Of a DNA stretch of 64,000 nucleotides, positions 47,180 through 57,281 are shown piece after piece. Every line of letters starts with the position of its first letter. Within the stretch, counting starts at the first letter, position 1. Below the pieces are notes generated by a model. That model saw nothing but the letters and a program-made list of their open reading frames with translations. It did no database searches and had not been told where the DNA came from. The stretch comes from Pseudooceanicola atlanticus (GTDB lineage Bacteria; Pseudomonadota; Alphaproteobacteria; Rhodobacterales; Rhodobacteraceae), in contig NZ_AQQX01000002.1 in assembly GCF_000768315.1 (NCBI RefSeq), forward strand, positions 620,001-684,000, in the 5' to 3' direction. Made by a program: the position numbers and the translations under genes.

Positions 47180-47977
47180 TCAGGCTTCCTTCAGGACGAC
47201 ATCCGGCGAATAGGCGATGAAGAAGGGGTTGGCGAACCCGTCCTTGCCATAGGTCAGCGGCTGATGATCGTCGAACCGCACCACGCGCCCGCCGGCACCG
47301 GCCAAAACGGCATGGCCCGCGGCGGTGTCCCATTCCATCGTCCGTCCAACGCGCGGATAGATGTCGGCCTCACCCGTGGCGATCAGGCAGAATTTCAGCG
47401 AGGACCCGGCGCTTTTCATGTCCTTGGTGGCATATTTCGAGATGTAATCGTCGGTCGCCTGATCTCGGTGGGATTTGGATGCGACGACGAACAGCGCGTC
47501 GTTGTCGGGCTCGGACACCTTGATCGGCGTCAGGGTTCCGACCTCATCCTTGGAGAACGGTCCCGCCTCTTCGACCGAAGAGCCATCGGCACGGGTGAAG
47601 AACATGCGATCCTTGGCCGGGGCATAGACGACACCGCGCACGGGCACGCCACTTTCGACCCAGGCGATATTCACGGTGAAGTCGCCGCGGCGCTTGATGA
47701 ATTCCTTGGTCCCGTCCAGCGGATCAACGATCAGGAAGGTATCCGCGCGGGTGTCATGGGTGCCCGCCTGTTCCTCGGTGATCAGGATCGCCTCGGGGAA
47801 GGCCTCTTTCAGACCGGCGGAAATCAGGGCATCCGCAGCCTCGTCGGCCTCGGTCACCGGGCTGTCGTCGGATTTGACCTTAATGTCGAAATCGTCGGCA
47901 TTGTAGATCTCCATGATCTTGTCCCCCGCTTCGAGGGCAAGGCGACGCATCACGGTTTCAAGCTTTTCGTAATCCAA
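47180..47977 (-). CDS. cysQ: 3'(2'),5'-bisphosphate nucleotidase CysQ
   Basis: A 265-residue inositol monophosphatase-fold enzyme. LIVDPLDGTKEFI and the C-terminal WDTAAGHAVLAGAGG are the metal-binding motifs. It hydrolyses PAP, the inhibitory by-product of PAPS-using sulfotransferases, to AMP. The start is TTG; it has an AGGAG six bases upstream and no nearer ATG in frame. Its presence with a sulfotransferase in this locus supports sulfation chemistry. Confidence 0.92.
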   Translation of the reverse strand: MDYEKLETVMRRLALEAGDKIMEIYNADDFDIKVKSDDSPVTEADEAADALISAGLKEAFPEAILITEEQAGTHDTRADTFLIVDPLDGTKEFIKRRGDFTVNIAWVESGVPVRGVVYAPAKDRMFFTRADGSSVEEAGPFSKDEVGTLTPIKVSEPDNDALFVVASKSHRDQATDDYISKYATKDMKSAGSSLKFCLIATGEADIYPRVGRTMEWDTAAGHAVLAGAGGRVVRFDDHQPLTYGKDGFANPFFIAYSPDVVLKEA

Positions 47978-48126
47978 AATGTACTCCTGTTGCGGCCCGG
48001 GCGAGGTGCCCTTGGCGTGAATTGCTAACGTCCTCCCGGCTCGTTATGATAAAGACACAAGGGAACAGCAAGAATTCCCTCGCATATTCGGCACCTTCAG
48101 CGCGCTATCGTCAGTAAAGGCCATAC

Positions 48127-48948
48127 ATGTTCCAGAAGAAGGCCCACCGGACCCAAGCTTCCACGATCATCTCGATCCTGGAACTGATCTACCACGCCTC
48201 TGTGAACCAGATCCGGAAAACGCATCGGAATGCGCTTTTCTCGATTGGCGTCAACATGTTGCAGATGATCACCTTCGTGCTTTCCTTCTACGTCATGTTC
48301 GAACTTCTGGGTCTGCGCGGCGCGGCGATCCGGGGCGACTTCCTGCTTTATATCATGTCGGGGATTTTCCTTTACATGACGCATATCAAGACGATGGGCG
48401 CCGTTGCCGGGTCCGGCGATCCGACCGCGCCGATGATGAAACATGCGCCGATGAACACGGCCGTGACCATCGGGGCCGCCGCGATTTCCAGCCTCTACAT
48501 CCAGGTTTTGTCGCTGACCTTGATCCTCTTCGTCTACGACGTCGCCTTTACCCCCTTCACGATCGAGGAACCCATTCCCGCCTTCGGAATGCTGCTGGTC
48601 GCCTGGTTCACCGGGATCGCTGTCGGCATCGTCATGCTGGCGATCAAGCCCTGGTTCCCGACCTTCGTCAGCGTCTTCACCCAGATCTATCAGCGCGCCA
48701 ACATGATCGCGTCCGGCAAGATGTTCGTGGCCAACACCCTGCCCGGCTACATGGTGGCGATGTTCGACTGGAACCCGCTGTTTCATGCGATCGACCAGTG
48801 CCGCGGCTTCGTGTTCATCAACTACACGCCGCGCAATTCCAGCATCGAATACCCGATCTACGTCGGCATCGCGCTGATCATGATTGGGCTGATGGGCGAA
48901 TTTTATACAAGGCGCCATGCCTCTCTGTCCTGGGGGGCAAAGCGATGA
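48127..48948 (+). CDS. ABC-2 type permease, capsule/O-antigen export type (KpsM-like)
   Basis: A 273-residue inner-membrane protein with about six hydrophobic segments, the length of KpsM/Wzm permeases. The N-terminus is cytoplasmic and basic; FLLYIMSGIFLYMTHIK and WFTGIAVGIVMLAIKPWFP are typical membrane parts. It would export a polysaccharide with an ATPase partner, but no ATPase gene is next to it. It diverges from cysQ over a 149-bp promoter region and overlaps the SH3-protein gene by 4 bp. Confidence 0.82.
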   Translation: MFQKKAHRTQASTIISILELIYHASVNQIRKTHRNALFSIGVNMLQMITFVLSFYVMFELLGLRGAAIRGDFLLYIMSGIFLYMTHIKTMGAVAGSGDPTAPMMKHAPMNTAVTIGAAAISSLYIQVLSLTLILFVYDVAFTPFTIEEPIPAFGMLLVAWFTGIAVGIVMLAIKPWFPTFVSVFTQIYQRANMIASGKMFVANTLPGYMVAMFDWNPLFHAIDQCRGFVFINYTPRNSSIEYPIYVGIALIMIGLMGEFYTRRHASLSWGAKR

Positions 48949-49586
48949 TCCGCGGTCTGGTCCTAGGCCTACTGCTGGTCTTTTCCGGCCCCGTCCTGGC
49001 GCAACCGACCCTCCTGCCTGCCCTGCATGACGTGACCGGCGTGGCCGGTGATGACGTTCTCAATATCCGCGAAGCGCCCGATGCCGGATCACCGATCATC
49101 GGCACCCTGGCCCCCGACGCCAAGGGGATCGAGGTGATCGCAACCAACGACACGGAAACCTGGGGTCTGATCAACACCGAAGAGCGTGCGGGCTGGGTGT
49201 CCTTGGCCTACCTCACCGTCCAGCCGGGGCAGGATTTCGGCGATTTTCCTGCGGTTTCCACCTGTTTCGGCACGGAACCCTTCTGGTTCGCGAAACGCGA
49301 GGCCAACGACGGCGATCCCTACTGGGTTTACGAAAGCCCGGATGGTCCGGGGATGAGCCTGTCTGAAGACTGGCGCGACAATGCCGGCGGGCGCCCCGAC
49401 CGGTTCGGTCTGATCCTGGGCGAAGGTGAGACGTCGGGTCACGCAGTGATTGCCCGGGCCAGTTGCAACGACGGCATGTCGGACCGGGAATATGGCCTGA
49501 CCATCGACCTGATCCTACAAGGCGAGGGCGGCGACCAAGACGGGTCGCCACGGCTCTTGTCCGGGTGCTGTCGCCTGGCGCAGTGA
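48945..49586 (+). CDS. Exported SH3-domain protein
   Basis: A 213-residue protein with a signal peptide (ending PVLAQ near residue 20). Residues about 25-92 form a bacterial SH3 domain (DVLNIREAPDAGSPIIGTL; WGLINTEERAGWVSLAYL), which often binds peptidoglycan or peptides. The second half starts with CFGTEPFWF, a motif found in a family of small exported bacterial proteins, and has three more cysteines near the C-terminus (ARASC, GCC). The ATGA overlap with the polysaccharide permease suggests a shared envelope role; this is inference. Confidence 0.82.
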   Translation: MIRGLVLGLLLVFSGPVLAQPTLLPALHDVTGVAGDDVLNIREAPDAGSPIIGTLAPDAKGIEVIATNDTETWGLINTEERAGWVSLAYLTVQPGQDFGDFPAVSTCFGTEPFWFAKREANDGDPYWVYESPDGPGMSLSEDWRDNAGGRPDRFGLILGEGETSGHAVIARASCNDGMSDREYGLTIDLILQGEGGDQDGSPRLLSGCCRLAQ

Positions 49587-49607
49587 CGCGCGATCAGGTC
49601 CAGCCTG

Positions 49608-50834
49608 TCAGCGCATCAGTTCCGGCAGGTCCCCGGTCAGTCCGGCGGCTTCGCGCACAAATCCACGTCGCAAGCCTGGCATCGCATTGATGACCCCCAT
49701 CCCGATATCCCGCGCCGCACGAAGGAACGGATTGTCGTTCGAAAACAGGCGGTTCGACATATCCGTCGCCATGGCAAGCGACGCCGTGTCAAAGCGGCGC
49801 CATTCCTGGTAGCGGCGCAGAACGTCAATCGCGCCGATATCCTCGCCCCTCTGACGTGCCTCCTGCAGGACCTGCGCCAGCGCGCCGATATCCCGCAACC
49901 CGGCGTTCAGCCCCTGCCCCGCAATCGGGTGCATGCCATGCGCCGCGTCGCCCACCAAGGCAAGCCGCGGATCGACGAAGCGCTGCGCAAGGCTGAGGCC
50001 GAGCGGATAGGTGAAGCGTTTCCCGGCCAGGGCGATCTCACCCAGGAAGGTGCCGAAACGCGGGCGCAGAATGTCCAGGTATTGCTCTTCCGGCAGGGCG
50101 TTGACCGCCAGCGCCTGTTCGCGCGTCTCACTCCAGACGATGGAGGACCGATTGCCAGGCAGCGGCAGGATCGCCAATGGTCCGGGCGGCAGAAAGAACT
50201 GGTGCGCGATACCGTCATGCGGCTTTTCATGCTCGATCGCGCAGACCAGTGCGGTCTGGCCGTAATCCCAACCGGTCCGCTTGATCCCGGCCCGTCGCGC
50301 AGTGCCGCTGGACCGCCCGTCACAGCCGATCAGCAACCGCGCCGATTTGACCGCGCCCGAGGCCAGCGTGGCCTGTACGCCATGTTCGTCGATCGCCTGG
50401 TCCGTCACGGTTTCGCCCGCCAGCACGGTGATCGCATCCTGTTCCGCCATGGCGTCGGCCAGGGCGCGACGCAGGTAACGATCCTCGATCATGTGCCCCA
50501 TCGGGCCTTCCTCGATCTCGGCATGGTCGAAATGCATCAGGAAGGGCGACGGCGCCTCTCCGGCCCGGCCATCGGTCACCTTGATCTCCAGCATTGGCTG
50601 GCTTTGATCCGCAACGCGGTCCCAGACCCCGATGCGCCGCAACAGACGGACAGAGGCAAGCGCGAGCGCATAGGAGCGGCCGTCGAAATCTTCGGCGGCG
50701 CGGGTGGTTTCGGGCAACGCGTCGATCACGGTCACACTCAGCCCGGCACGGGCCAGGGCAAGCGCAGTGGCGGGGCCGTTCAGGCCGCCGCCGACAATCA
50801 GGACGTCACTGTCATATCCGGTCTTCGTGTTCAT
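49608..50834 (-). CDS. UbiH/UbiF/COQ6-type FAD-dependent hydroxylase
   Basis: A 408-residue class A monooxygenase. VLIVGGGLNGPATALALARAG is the FAD motif (partly quoted), LIGCDGRSSGTARRAGI carries the DG motif and LVGDAAHGMHPIAGQGLNAG the second FAD motif typical of ubiquinone hydroxylases. It most likely hydroxylates the ring in ubiquinone synthesis. I start at the ATG at 50,834. It is divergent from the amidase gene over 82 bp. Confidence 0.9.
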   Translation of the reverse strand: MNTKTGYDSDVLIVGGGLNGPATALALARAGLSVTVIDALPETTRAAEDFDGRSYALALASVRLLRRIGVWDRVADQSQPMLEIKVTDGRAGEAPSPFLMHFDHAEIEEGPMGHMIEDRYLRRALADAMAEQDAITVLAGETVTDQAIDEHGVQATLASGAVKSARLLIGCDGRSSGTARRAGIKRTGWDYGQTALVCAIEHEKPHDGIAHQFFLPPGPLAILPLPGNRSSIVWSETREQALAVNALPEEQYLDILRPRFGTFLGEIALAGKRFTYPLGLSLAQRFVDPRLALVGDAAHGMHPIAGQGLNAGLRDIGALAQVLQEARQRGEDIGAIDVLRRYQEWRRFDTASLAMATDMSNRLFSNDNPFLRAARDIGMGVINAMPGLRRGFVREAAGLTGDLPELMR

Positions 50835-50916
50835 GGGCTGAACTATGGCGCGAGGGGCGGGATTGTCCATGCGCTCCGGTGCCGCTACCGTCGCGAAAAC
50901 GAACGGAGGGCGGGAC

Positions 50917-52245
50917 ATGGAAGCATGGCGTTGGATGAGCGCATCGGAACTGGGGCGCGGGATCGCAGCCGGAGAGATCGACCCGGTCGATCTGACGGAG
51001 ACCTTTCTGGAGGCCATTGAAAGCCATGAACATACCGACCGCATCTATGCCCGCGTGACCCCCGAACGGGCCCGCGCCGAAGCCGCCGCGGCCTCTGCCC
51101 GCGCCAAGGCCGGCACCCGGAAATCCGCGCTGGACGGTGTTCCGATCTCCTGGAAGGACCTTTTCGATAGCGCCGGCGTCGCGACAGAGGCCGGATCGGC
51201 GCTGCTGGAAGGACGCGTTCCCGAACATGACGCAAAGGTGTTGCAGACCGCAACCGAAGCCGGGCTGGTCTGCCTCGGCAAGACACACATGTCCGAACTC
51301 GCGTTTTCCGGCATCGGCATCAACCCTGTCACCGCGACCCCGCCGAACCGCCATGATCCGGCCTGGGTGCCGGGCGGGTCCTCCTCGGGCGCGGCGGCGT
51401 CGGTGGCCTTTGGCCTGGCCGCCGCTGGCATCGGCAGCGACACGGGCGGGTCGGTCCGCATCCCCTCGGCCTGGAATGACCTTGTCGGGCTCAAGACGAC
51501 TTCGGGCAGGTTGACCCTGGAAGGTGTGGTGCCGCTGTGCCTGCGCTTCGACACGATCGGCCCGCTGTGCCGCAGCGTGGAAGACGCCGCGATGCTGACC
51601 GCCCTGATGGAGGGTACGACGCCCCCAGACCTGCGGGGTGTATCGCTTGCAGGCAAACGCTTTGCCGCCCTGCAAACCTGCGTGCTGGAGGATCTGCGAG
51701 ACGAACCCAAGGCCGCCTACCTGGCCGCCTTGGACCGCCTGCGGGACGCCGGGGTCGAAATCGAACCGATCGAAGCGCCAGAGGTCGACCAGGCCATGGC
51801 GCAATCCGGGATCGCCTTCACCGCCGAAGCCTACGGCCTGTGGCGCGACGTGATCGAAACCGCGCCGGACAAGATGTTTGCCGAAATCCTCGGTCGTTTC
51901 CGGTCCGGCGCGAGCCATTCCGGCCCCGATTATGTCGCCGCCTGGCAGGAAATCGAACAAGCCCGGCGCATCTGGAACACGCGGGTCGCGGGTTATGACG
52001 CCGTGCTGGCGCCAACCGCCCCGATCCTGCCGCCCGACGCAGCGCGGATGCTGGCAGATCACGACTATTACGTGGGCGAGAACCTGATGGCGCTTCGAAA
52101 CACGCGGGTCGGTAACATGCTGGGCCTGTCGGCGCTGACCCTGCCCACCGGCGTTCCGGCCTGCGGGTTGATGCTGCTCGGCAAACCCTATGGCGAAGAG
52201 GCCTTGCTCAGACTGGGCGCCGCCGTGGAGCCTGCGCTGACCTAA
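50917..52245 (+). CDS. Amidase signature family protein
   Basis: A 442-residue amidase. The Ser-cisSer-Lys triad is Lys80 (PISWKDLFD), Ser155 (GGSSSG) and Ser179 (GSDTGGSVR). The family hydrolyses amides and also contains GatA. With no GatB or GatC nearby, and short length, a free-standing amidase is more likely. The ATG at 50,917 is chosen because GGAGGG lies just upstream; a start at 50,845 is less likely. Confidence 0.9.
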   Translation: MEAWRWMSASELGRGIAAGEIDPVDLTETFLEAIESHEHTDRIYARVTPERARAEAAAASARAKAGTRKSALDGVPISWKDLFDSAGVATEAGSALLEGRVPEHDAKVLQTATEAGLVCLGKTHMSELAFSGIGINPVTATPPNRHDPAWVPGGSSSGAAASVAFGLAAAGIGSDTGGSVRIPSAWNDLVGLKTTSGRLTLEGVVPLCLRFDTIGPLCRSVEDAAMLTALMEGTTPPDLRGVSLAGKRFAALQTCVLEDLRDEPKAAYLAALDRLRDAGVEIEPIEAPEVDQAMAQSGIAFTAEAYGLWRDVIETAPDKMFAEILGRFRSGASHSGPDYVAAWQEIEQARRIWNTRVAGYDAVLAPTAPILPPDAARMLADHDYYVGENLMALRNTRVGNMLGLSALTLPTGVPACGLMLLGKPYGEEALLRLGAAVEPALT

Positions 52246-52349
52246 ATGCCACAAAAGGGCATCAGCCCCTCTGCGCCACTGGACGCAAGCTGATGATTTG
52301 GGTACCTTTCTGCCAAACGGGGCGAAAACGATCCCGACTTTGAGGCAGT

Positions 52350-53531
52350 ATGAATATGTTTCCCGAGCGGTTTTCGAACCTTCCGGCCTATGCGTTTCCG
52401 CGCCTTCGTGCGCTATTGGACCCGTATGCGCCGGGCGGAGACGTGGTCAACATGACCATCGGAGAACCAAAACACCCCTTCCCCGCCTGGGTGCCCGAGG
52501 TGCTGGCCGCCAATGTGGACGGCTTTGCCTCCTACCCGCCCAATGACGGTTCGCCCGAGTTGTTGCAGGCGATCTCGGACTGGATTGCGCGCCGCTACGA
52601 CGTGTCGATGCCGCCCGATCAGATCATGACGCTGAACGGATCGCGAGAGGGGCTCTACAACGCGGCGATGGCGCTGTTGCCCGAGACGAAGAACGGCAAG
52701 ACGCCGGTCGTCCTGATCCCGAACCCGTTCTATCAGGTCTACATGATCGGCGCCCTTTCGGTCGCGGCCGAACCGGTTTTCGTCGCTGCGACGCGCCAGA
52801 ACGGCTTCCTGCCCGATTACGGGTCGCTACCTGCCGACGTGCTGGACCGCACCACCGCCGCCTATATCTGTTCCCCGGCCAACCCGCAGGGCGCGGTGGC
52901 TGATCGCGGCTATTGGCGCGACCTGATCGCACTGGCCGAAAAACACGATTTCCGTATATTCAGTGACGAATGTTACTCTGAAATCTACCGCGACACGCCG
53001 CCTCCGGGCATCCTTGAAGTGGCCCAGGAGATGGGCGCAGACCCCGACCGGATCGTGATCTTCCAGTCTCTTTCGAAACGGTCGAACCTGCCCGGGATGC
53101 GGTCGGGTTTCGTGGCCACTGGCCCCGAAGCGATCAAGCGGATGCGCCAGCACCGGGCCTATTCCGGCGCCCCCCTGCCGCTGCCCCTGCAGCGGGTCGC
53201 CGAACGCGCCTGGGCCGACGAAGAGCACGTGATCGAGAACCGCGCGCTCTACCAGGAAAAGTTCCGCATCGCGGACGACATCCTGAACGGCGTGCCCGGC
53301 TACCAGGGCCCCGAAGGCGGGTTTTTCCTCTGGCTGCCGGTCGAGGATGGCGAGGACGCGGCGCTCAGCCTTTGGAAACATGCAGGCATCCGGGTGCTGC
53401 CCGGCGCCTATCTGAGCCGGAAGGTCGACGGCGACATCCCGGGCAAACCGTATATCAGGGTCGCCATGGTGGCCCCAAAAGAAGAGATGGCGCAGGCGCT
53501 GATCACCCTGCGTAACCATCTGTACCAGTGA
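52350..53531 (+). CDS. Aminotransferase class I/II (DapC-like)
   Basis: A 393-residue fold-type I PLP enzyme. YICSPANPQGAV contains the Asn/Pro of the family, FSDECYSEIY the Asp and Tyr that hold PLP, and SLSKRSNLPGMRSGF the Schiff-base Lys. This style resembles N-succinyldiaminopimelate aminotransferase of lysine and peptidoglycan synthesis; other amino-acid aminotransferases cannot be ruled out. It lies 12 bp before ftsK. Confidence 0.88.
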   Translation: MNMFPERFSNLPAYAFPRLRALLDPYAPGGDVVNMTIGEPKHPFPAWVPEVLAANVDGFASYPPNDGSPELLQAISDWIARRYDVSMPPDQIMTLNGSREGLYNAAMALLPETKNGKTPVVLIPNPFYQVYMIGALSVAAEPVFVAATRQNGFLPDYGSLPADVLDRTTAAYICSPANPQGAVADRGYWRDLIALAEKHDFRIFSDECYSEIYRDTPPPGILEVAQEMGADPDRIVIFQSLSKRSNLPGMRSGFVATGPEAIKRMRQHRAYSGAPLPLPLQRVAERAWADEEHVIENRALYQEKFRIADDILNGVPGYQGPEGGFFLWLPVEDGEDAALSLWKHAGIRVLPGAYLSRKVDGDIPGKPYIRVAMVAPKEEMAQALITLRNHLYQ

Positions 53532-53543
53532 GGAAGAAGCAGA

Positions 53544-56500
53544 ATGGCTTTTCAGACACGAGGCGGTGACCCCTTGTTCGGGAACGATATCCAGGAATCC
53601 ATCGAGCGACGCGGCAAGGAACTGGCAGGGTTCGCCCTGATTGCAGTCGGATTGCTCGCGGCGATGATGATCGGCTCCTACACGCCCGACGATCCCTCCT
53701 GGCTGTCTGCCCATGATGCCCCCGTCCAGAACTGGCTGGGACGGCTTGGCGCAACGATTTCCGCTCCGCTCTTCATGGTGATCGGGTCGGGAAGCTGGGC
53801 CATTGCCATCGTGGCCCTGGCCTGGGGCGTGCGCCTTGCGCTGCACCGCGGCGAAGAACGTGCCGTCGGACGACTGATCTTCGCCCCGATCTGGATCGCG
53901 CTTCTGTCGGTCTATGCCTCCACGCTGGTCCCCGGGCAGGACTGGACCCACCGGTTCGGCATGGGTGGGCTGTTCGGCGATACCGTTCTTGGCACCGTTC
54001 TGGGCATTGCACCCGTCGGGCCGAGCTTCGGACTCAAGATGTTCTCGCTCCTGCTAGGTGCCCCGGTCATCGCGCTTGGCCTCTTCGTGACCGGCTTCAC
54101 CAAGGTCGAATTGCGCAAGATCGCCCGCAGCTGCCTGATCGGCCTGATCATGTTCTATGCCGCCGCCATGACCCTGCTGGGCCGTGGCGCAGTCAATGCC
54201 ATGCGGACCGCCGCACATCTTCAGGAAAAGAACCGCGAACGTCGCGAACGCCGCCGGATCGAAGCCGAGGAAAACGCTGCCTGGGCCGAAACTCAGCAGG
54301 CGGCGGCGCCGCAGCAGAGCTGGACCGCCACCTCCTACGATACCGCACCGGTAGCAGAAGATGACTGGGCCGCCCCCGAACCGACCATGACAGCCCCCGC
54401 CAAGAGCGGGATCATGAAGCGTCTGCCCGGCCTGATCCGCCGCGCCGAGCCCGAGGTTCAACCCGAACCGGAACTGGTCGAAACCTATCCGGATGACCAG
54501 AACATCGAGGCGCCGGGCGATGACCGCATCAAGGCCCGCATCGCCGAAATCGTGCGCAGCCGCGTGCGCCAGAGCGGCGTCCAGCCAGTCGAACCGCCGG
54601 CGGACAAGCCGCTGACCAAAGGCCGTGGCCGTGGTCCGCAGCCGCTTGTCGTGGATGCCGGGCAACGTGCGGAACCTCCGCTGACTGCCCCCGCAGCACC
54701 GCAGCGCCCGGCCGAGCCGCCGTTGACCGCGGCCCATGCCGCGCCGCGTGTGACGCCCCAGCCCACCATCGCCGCAGCACCCGCCATTCCGCCGGCGCCC
54801 ACCATTCCCGCCGCGCCGGCAATGCCAGCCCATCACGCCGTCGAGGAGCAGGCAACCGCTCCCATGGCCGAAGACGTGCCGATGGAGCACGAGATCGAAC
54901 AGCCGCAACCGCAGCCGCTTCCCCTGACGCAGCCGCAGCGCGTACAGACGGCGCCGCAGCCCTTGCCCGTGGCCGAACCGCGCCAGCCGCTGGTTCAGCA
55001 CAACATCCGTAAGGCCCCTGCCCCGTCGACCCGCGCCAAGGCAGAGGCGCAGCCGACCCTGCAATTCGAGGAACCGGAGGTCGCCTACGAGCTTCCGCCG
55101 CTCAACCTGCTGGCCGATCCGGCGAACATCCAGCGTCACCACCTGAGTGACGAGGCGCTGGAAGAAAACGCCCGCATGCTGGAGAACGTCCTGGATGATT
55201 ATGGCGTGAAGGGCGAAATCGTTTCGGTCCGCCCCGGTCCCGTCGTTACCATGTACGAACTGGAACCCGCACCGGGCCTCAAGGCGTCGCGTGTCATTGG
55301 CCTGGCCGATGACATCGCGCGATCCATGTCCGCCCTGTCTGCGCGGGTCTCGACCGTGCCGGGCCGTTCGGTCATCGGGATCGAACTACCGAACGAAAAC
55401 CGCGAAATGGTGTCCTTCCGGGAGATCCTGTCGACCCGTGATTACGGTGACGGCAAGCACAAGCTGCCACTGGCGCTTGGCAAGGATATCGGTGGCGATG
55501 CCATGGTCGCTAACCTGGCAAAGATGCCTCACCTGCTGATCGCGGGGACGACCGGCTCGGGTAAGTCCGTGGCCATCAACACGATGATCCTGTCGCTGCT
55601 CTACAAGCTGACGCCGGATGATCTGCGGCTGGTGATGATCGACCCGAAGATGCTGGAACTCAGCGTCTATGACGGCATCCCGCACCTTCTGTCCCCCGTC
55701 GTCACCGACCCCAAGAAGGCGGTCGTGGCCCTGAAATGGGTCGTGGGCGAAATGGAAGAACGCTATCGCAAGATGTCCAAGATGGGTGTGCGCAACATCG
55801 ACGGCTACAACGGCCGGGTCGAGGATGCGCTGTCCAAGGGCGAAATGTTCTCGCGCACCGTGCAGACCGGTTTCGACGACGACACCGGCGAACCGGTCTT
55901 CGAAACCGAGGAAATCCAGCCCCAGAAAATGCCCTACATCGTCGTCATCGTCGACGAGATGGCCGACCTGATGATGGTCGCGGGGAAGGAGATCGAGGCC
56001 TGCATCCAGCGTCTGGCGCAGATGGCCCGTGCCTCGGGCATCCACCTGATCATGGCCACGCAGCGCCCCTCGGTCGACGTGATCACCGGGACGATCAAGG
56101 CGAACTTCCCGACCCGGATTTCCTTCCAGGTGACGTCCAAGATCGACAGCCGCACGATCCTGGGCGAAATGGGCGCCGAACAGCTTCTGGGCATGGGTGA
56201 CATGCTCTACATGGCCGGCGGCGCCAAGATCACCCGCTGCCACGGCCCCTTCGTCAGCGACGAAGAGGTCGAGGAAATCGTGAACCACCTCAAGGCATTC
56301 GGTCCCCCCTCCTATGTCGGCGGCGTGGTCGATGGGCCGGACGAGGACAAGGAAAGCGACATCGACGCGGTTCTGGGCCTGTCCACCGGGGGCAACACCG
56401 ATGGCGAGGACGCGCTGTACGATCAGGCTGTCGCGATCGTGGCGAAGGACCGCAAGTGTTCGACCTCCTACATCCAGCGCAAGCTGGGCATCGGCTACAA

Positions 56501-56600
56501 CAAGGCCGCGCGCCTTGTCGAGCAGATGGAGGAGAACGGCCTCGTCTCTCCGGCGAACCATGTCGGCAAACGCGAGATCCTGGTGCCGGAGCAGCAATAA
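53544..56600 (+). CDS. ftsK: DNA translocase FtsK
   Basis: A 1018-residue protein. Four hydrophobic segments lie in residues about 28-210, followed by a long Pro/Ala/Gln-rich linker (about 220-520) and the RecA-like motor: [15 protein letters not shown] (Walker A, about residue 670), [13 protein letters not shown] (Walker B) and [13 protein letters not shown]. The last about 65 residues ([23 protein letters not shown]) are the winged-helix gamma domain that reads KOPS sequences. It acts at the division septum to segregate chromosome ends. Confidence 0.97.
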   Translation: MAFQTRGGDPLFGNDIQESIERRGKELAGFALIAVGLLAAMMIGSYTPDDPSWLSAHDAPVQNWLGRLGATISAPLFMVIGSGSWAIAIVALAWGVRLALHRGEERAVGRLIFAPIWIALLSVYASTLVPGQDWTHRFGMGGLFGDTVLGTVLGIAPVGPSFGLKMFSLLLGAPVIALGLFVTGFTKVELRKIARSCLIGLIMFYAAAMTLLGRGAVNAMRTAAHLQEKNRERRERRRIEAEENAAWAETQQAAAPQQSWTATSYDTAPVAEDDWAAPEPTMTAPAKSGIMKRLPGLIRRAEPEVQPEPELVETYPDDQNIEAPGDDRIKARIAEIVRSRVRQSGVQPVEPPADKPLTKGRGRGPQPLVVDAGQRAEPPLTAPAAPQRPAEPPLTAAHAAPRVTPQPTIAAAPAIPPAPTIPAAPAMPAHHAVEEQATAPMAEDVPMEHEIEQPQPQPLPLTQPQRVQTAPQPLPVAEPRQPLVQHNIRKAPAPSTRAKAEAQPTLQFEEPEVAYELPPLNLLADPANIQRHHLSDEALEENARMLENVLDDYGVKGEIVSVRPGPVVTMYELEPAPGLKASRVIGLADDIARSMSALSARVSTVPGRSVIGIELPNENREMVSFREILSTRDYGDGKHKLPLALGKDIGGDAMVANLAKMPHLLIAGTTGSGKSVAINTMILSLLYKLTPDDLRLVMIDPKMLELSVYDGIPHLLSPVVTDPKKAVVALKWVVGEMEERYRKMSKMGVRNIDGYNGRVEDALSKGEMFSRTVQTGFDDDTGEPVFETEEIQPQKMPYIVVIVDEMADLMMVAGKEIEACIQRLAQMARASGIHLIMATQRPSVDVITGTIKANFPTRISFQVTSKIDSRTILGEMGAEQLLGMGDMLYMAGGAKITRCHGPFVSDEEVEEIVNHLKAFGPPSYVGGVVDGPDEDKESDIDAVLGLSTGGNTDGEDALYDQAVAIVAKDRKCSTSYIQRKLGIGYNKAARLVEQMEENGLVSPANHVGKREILVPEQQ

Positions 56601-56681
56601 CGCGCCGGCATCGCGGAACGCTAACCGCTTTGTGAGAGTTAGGCTCTGGTATCGGAAACGACCGGAGCCTAATTGTATTTC

Positions 56682-57281
56682 ATGAAACTCGCACGTCTCT
56701 TTGCCGCTTCGGCCCTGACCCTGTCCCTCGCCGCCCCCGCCATGGCGGAGAAGCTGCCGTTGTCGCAGCTGTCCTCCTACCTGAACGGGATCCAGACGGC
56801 GCAGGCCAAGTTTACCCAGATCTCGGATGACGGCACGGTCGCGACCGGCACGCTGTATATCCGCCGCCCCGGCAAGATGCGGTTCGAATACGATCCGCCC
56901 AACGAATCCTACGTGATCGCAGACCACGGCGCCGTGGGCATCTTCGACAAGAAGGGCGATGAGGCCGTCGAGCAATACCCGCTGCGGCGTACACCCTTGA
57001 ACATCATCCTGGCGGAGAACGTGAATTTCGGTCAGGCCAACATGGTGACCGGCCATCGCGAGGACGGCCCGTCAACCATTGTCCGTGCGCAAGACCCAGA
57101 GAATCCGGAATACGGCTTCATCGACCTTGTCTTCACCGGCGGCCCGGTCGAGCTGCGCCAATGGGTCATTCATGACGATGCAGGTTCGACCACCACCGTG
57201 GTGCTGGGCGACATGCAGACGGGGATGCAGCTGAGCCAGTCGCTCTTCAACTTCCAGGACCGCTACAACCCCGAACGCTGA
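56682..57281 (+). CDS. lolA: Outer-membrane lipoprotein carrier protein LolA
   Basis: A 199-residue periplasmic chaperone that carries lipoproteins to the outer membrane. The signal peptide ends APAMA near residue 19. GTLYIRRPGKMRFEYDPP is the LolA hallmark. The start may instead be the TTG at 56,673: the GGAG at 56,664-56,667 is 5 bases from that TTG but 14 from this ATG. Both starts leave a good signal peptide. ftsK-lolA order is common. Confidence 0.92.
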   Translation: MKLARLFAASALTLSLAAPAMAEKLPLSQLSSYLNGIQTAQAKFTQISDDGTVATGTLYIRRPGKMRFEYDPPNESYVIADHGAVGIFDKKGDEAVEQYPLRRTPLNIILAENVNFGQANMVTGHREDGPSTIVRAQDPENPEYGFIDLVFTGGPVELRQWVIHDDAGSTTTVVLGDMQTGMQLSQSLFNFQDRYNPER

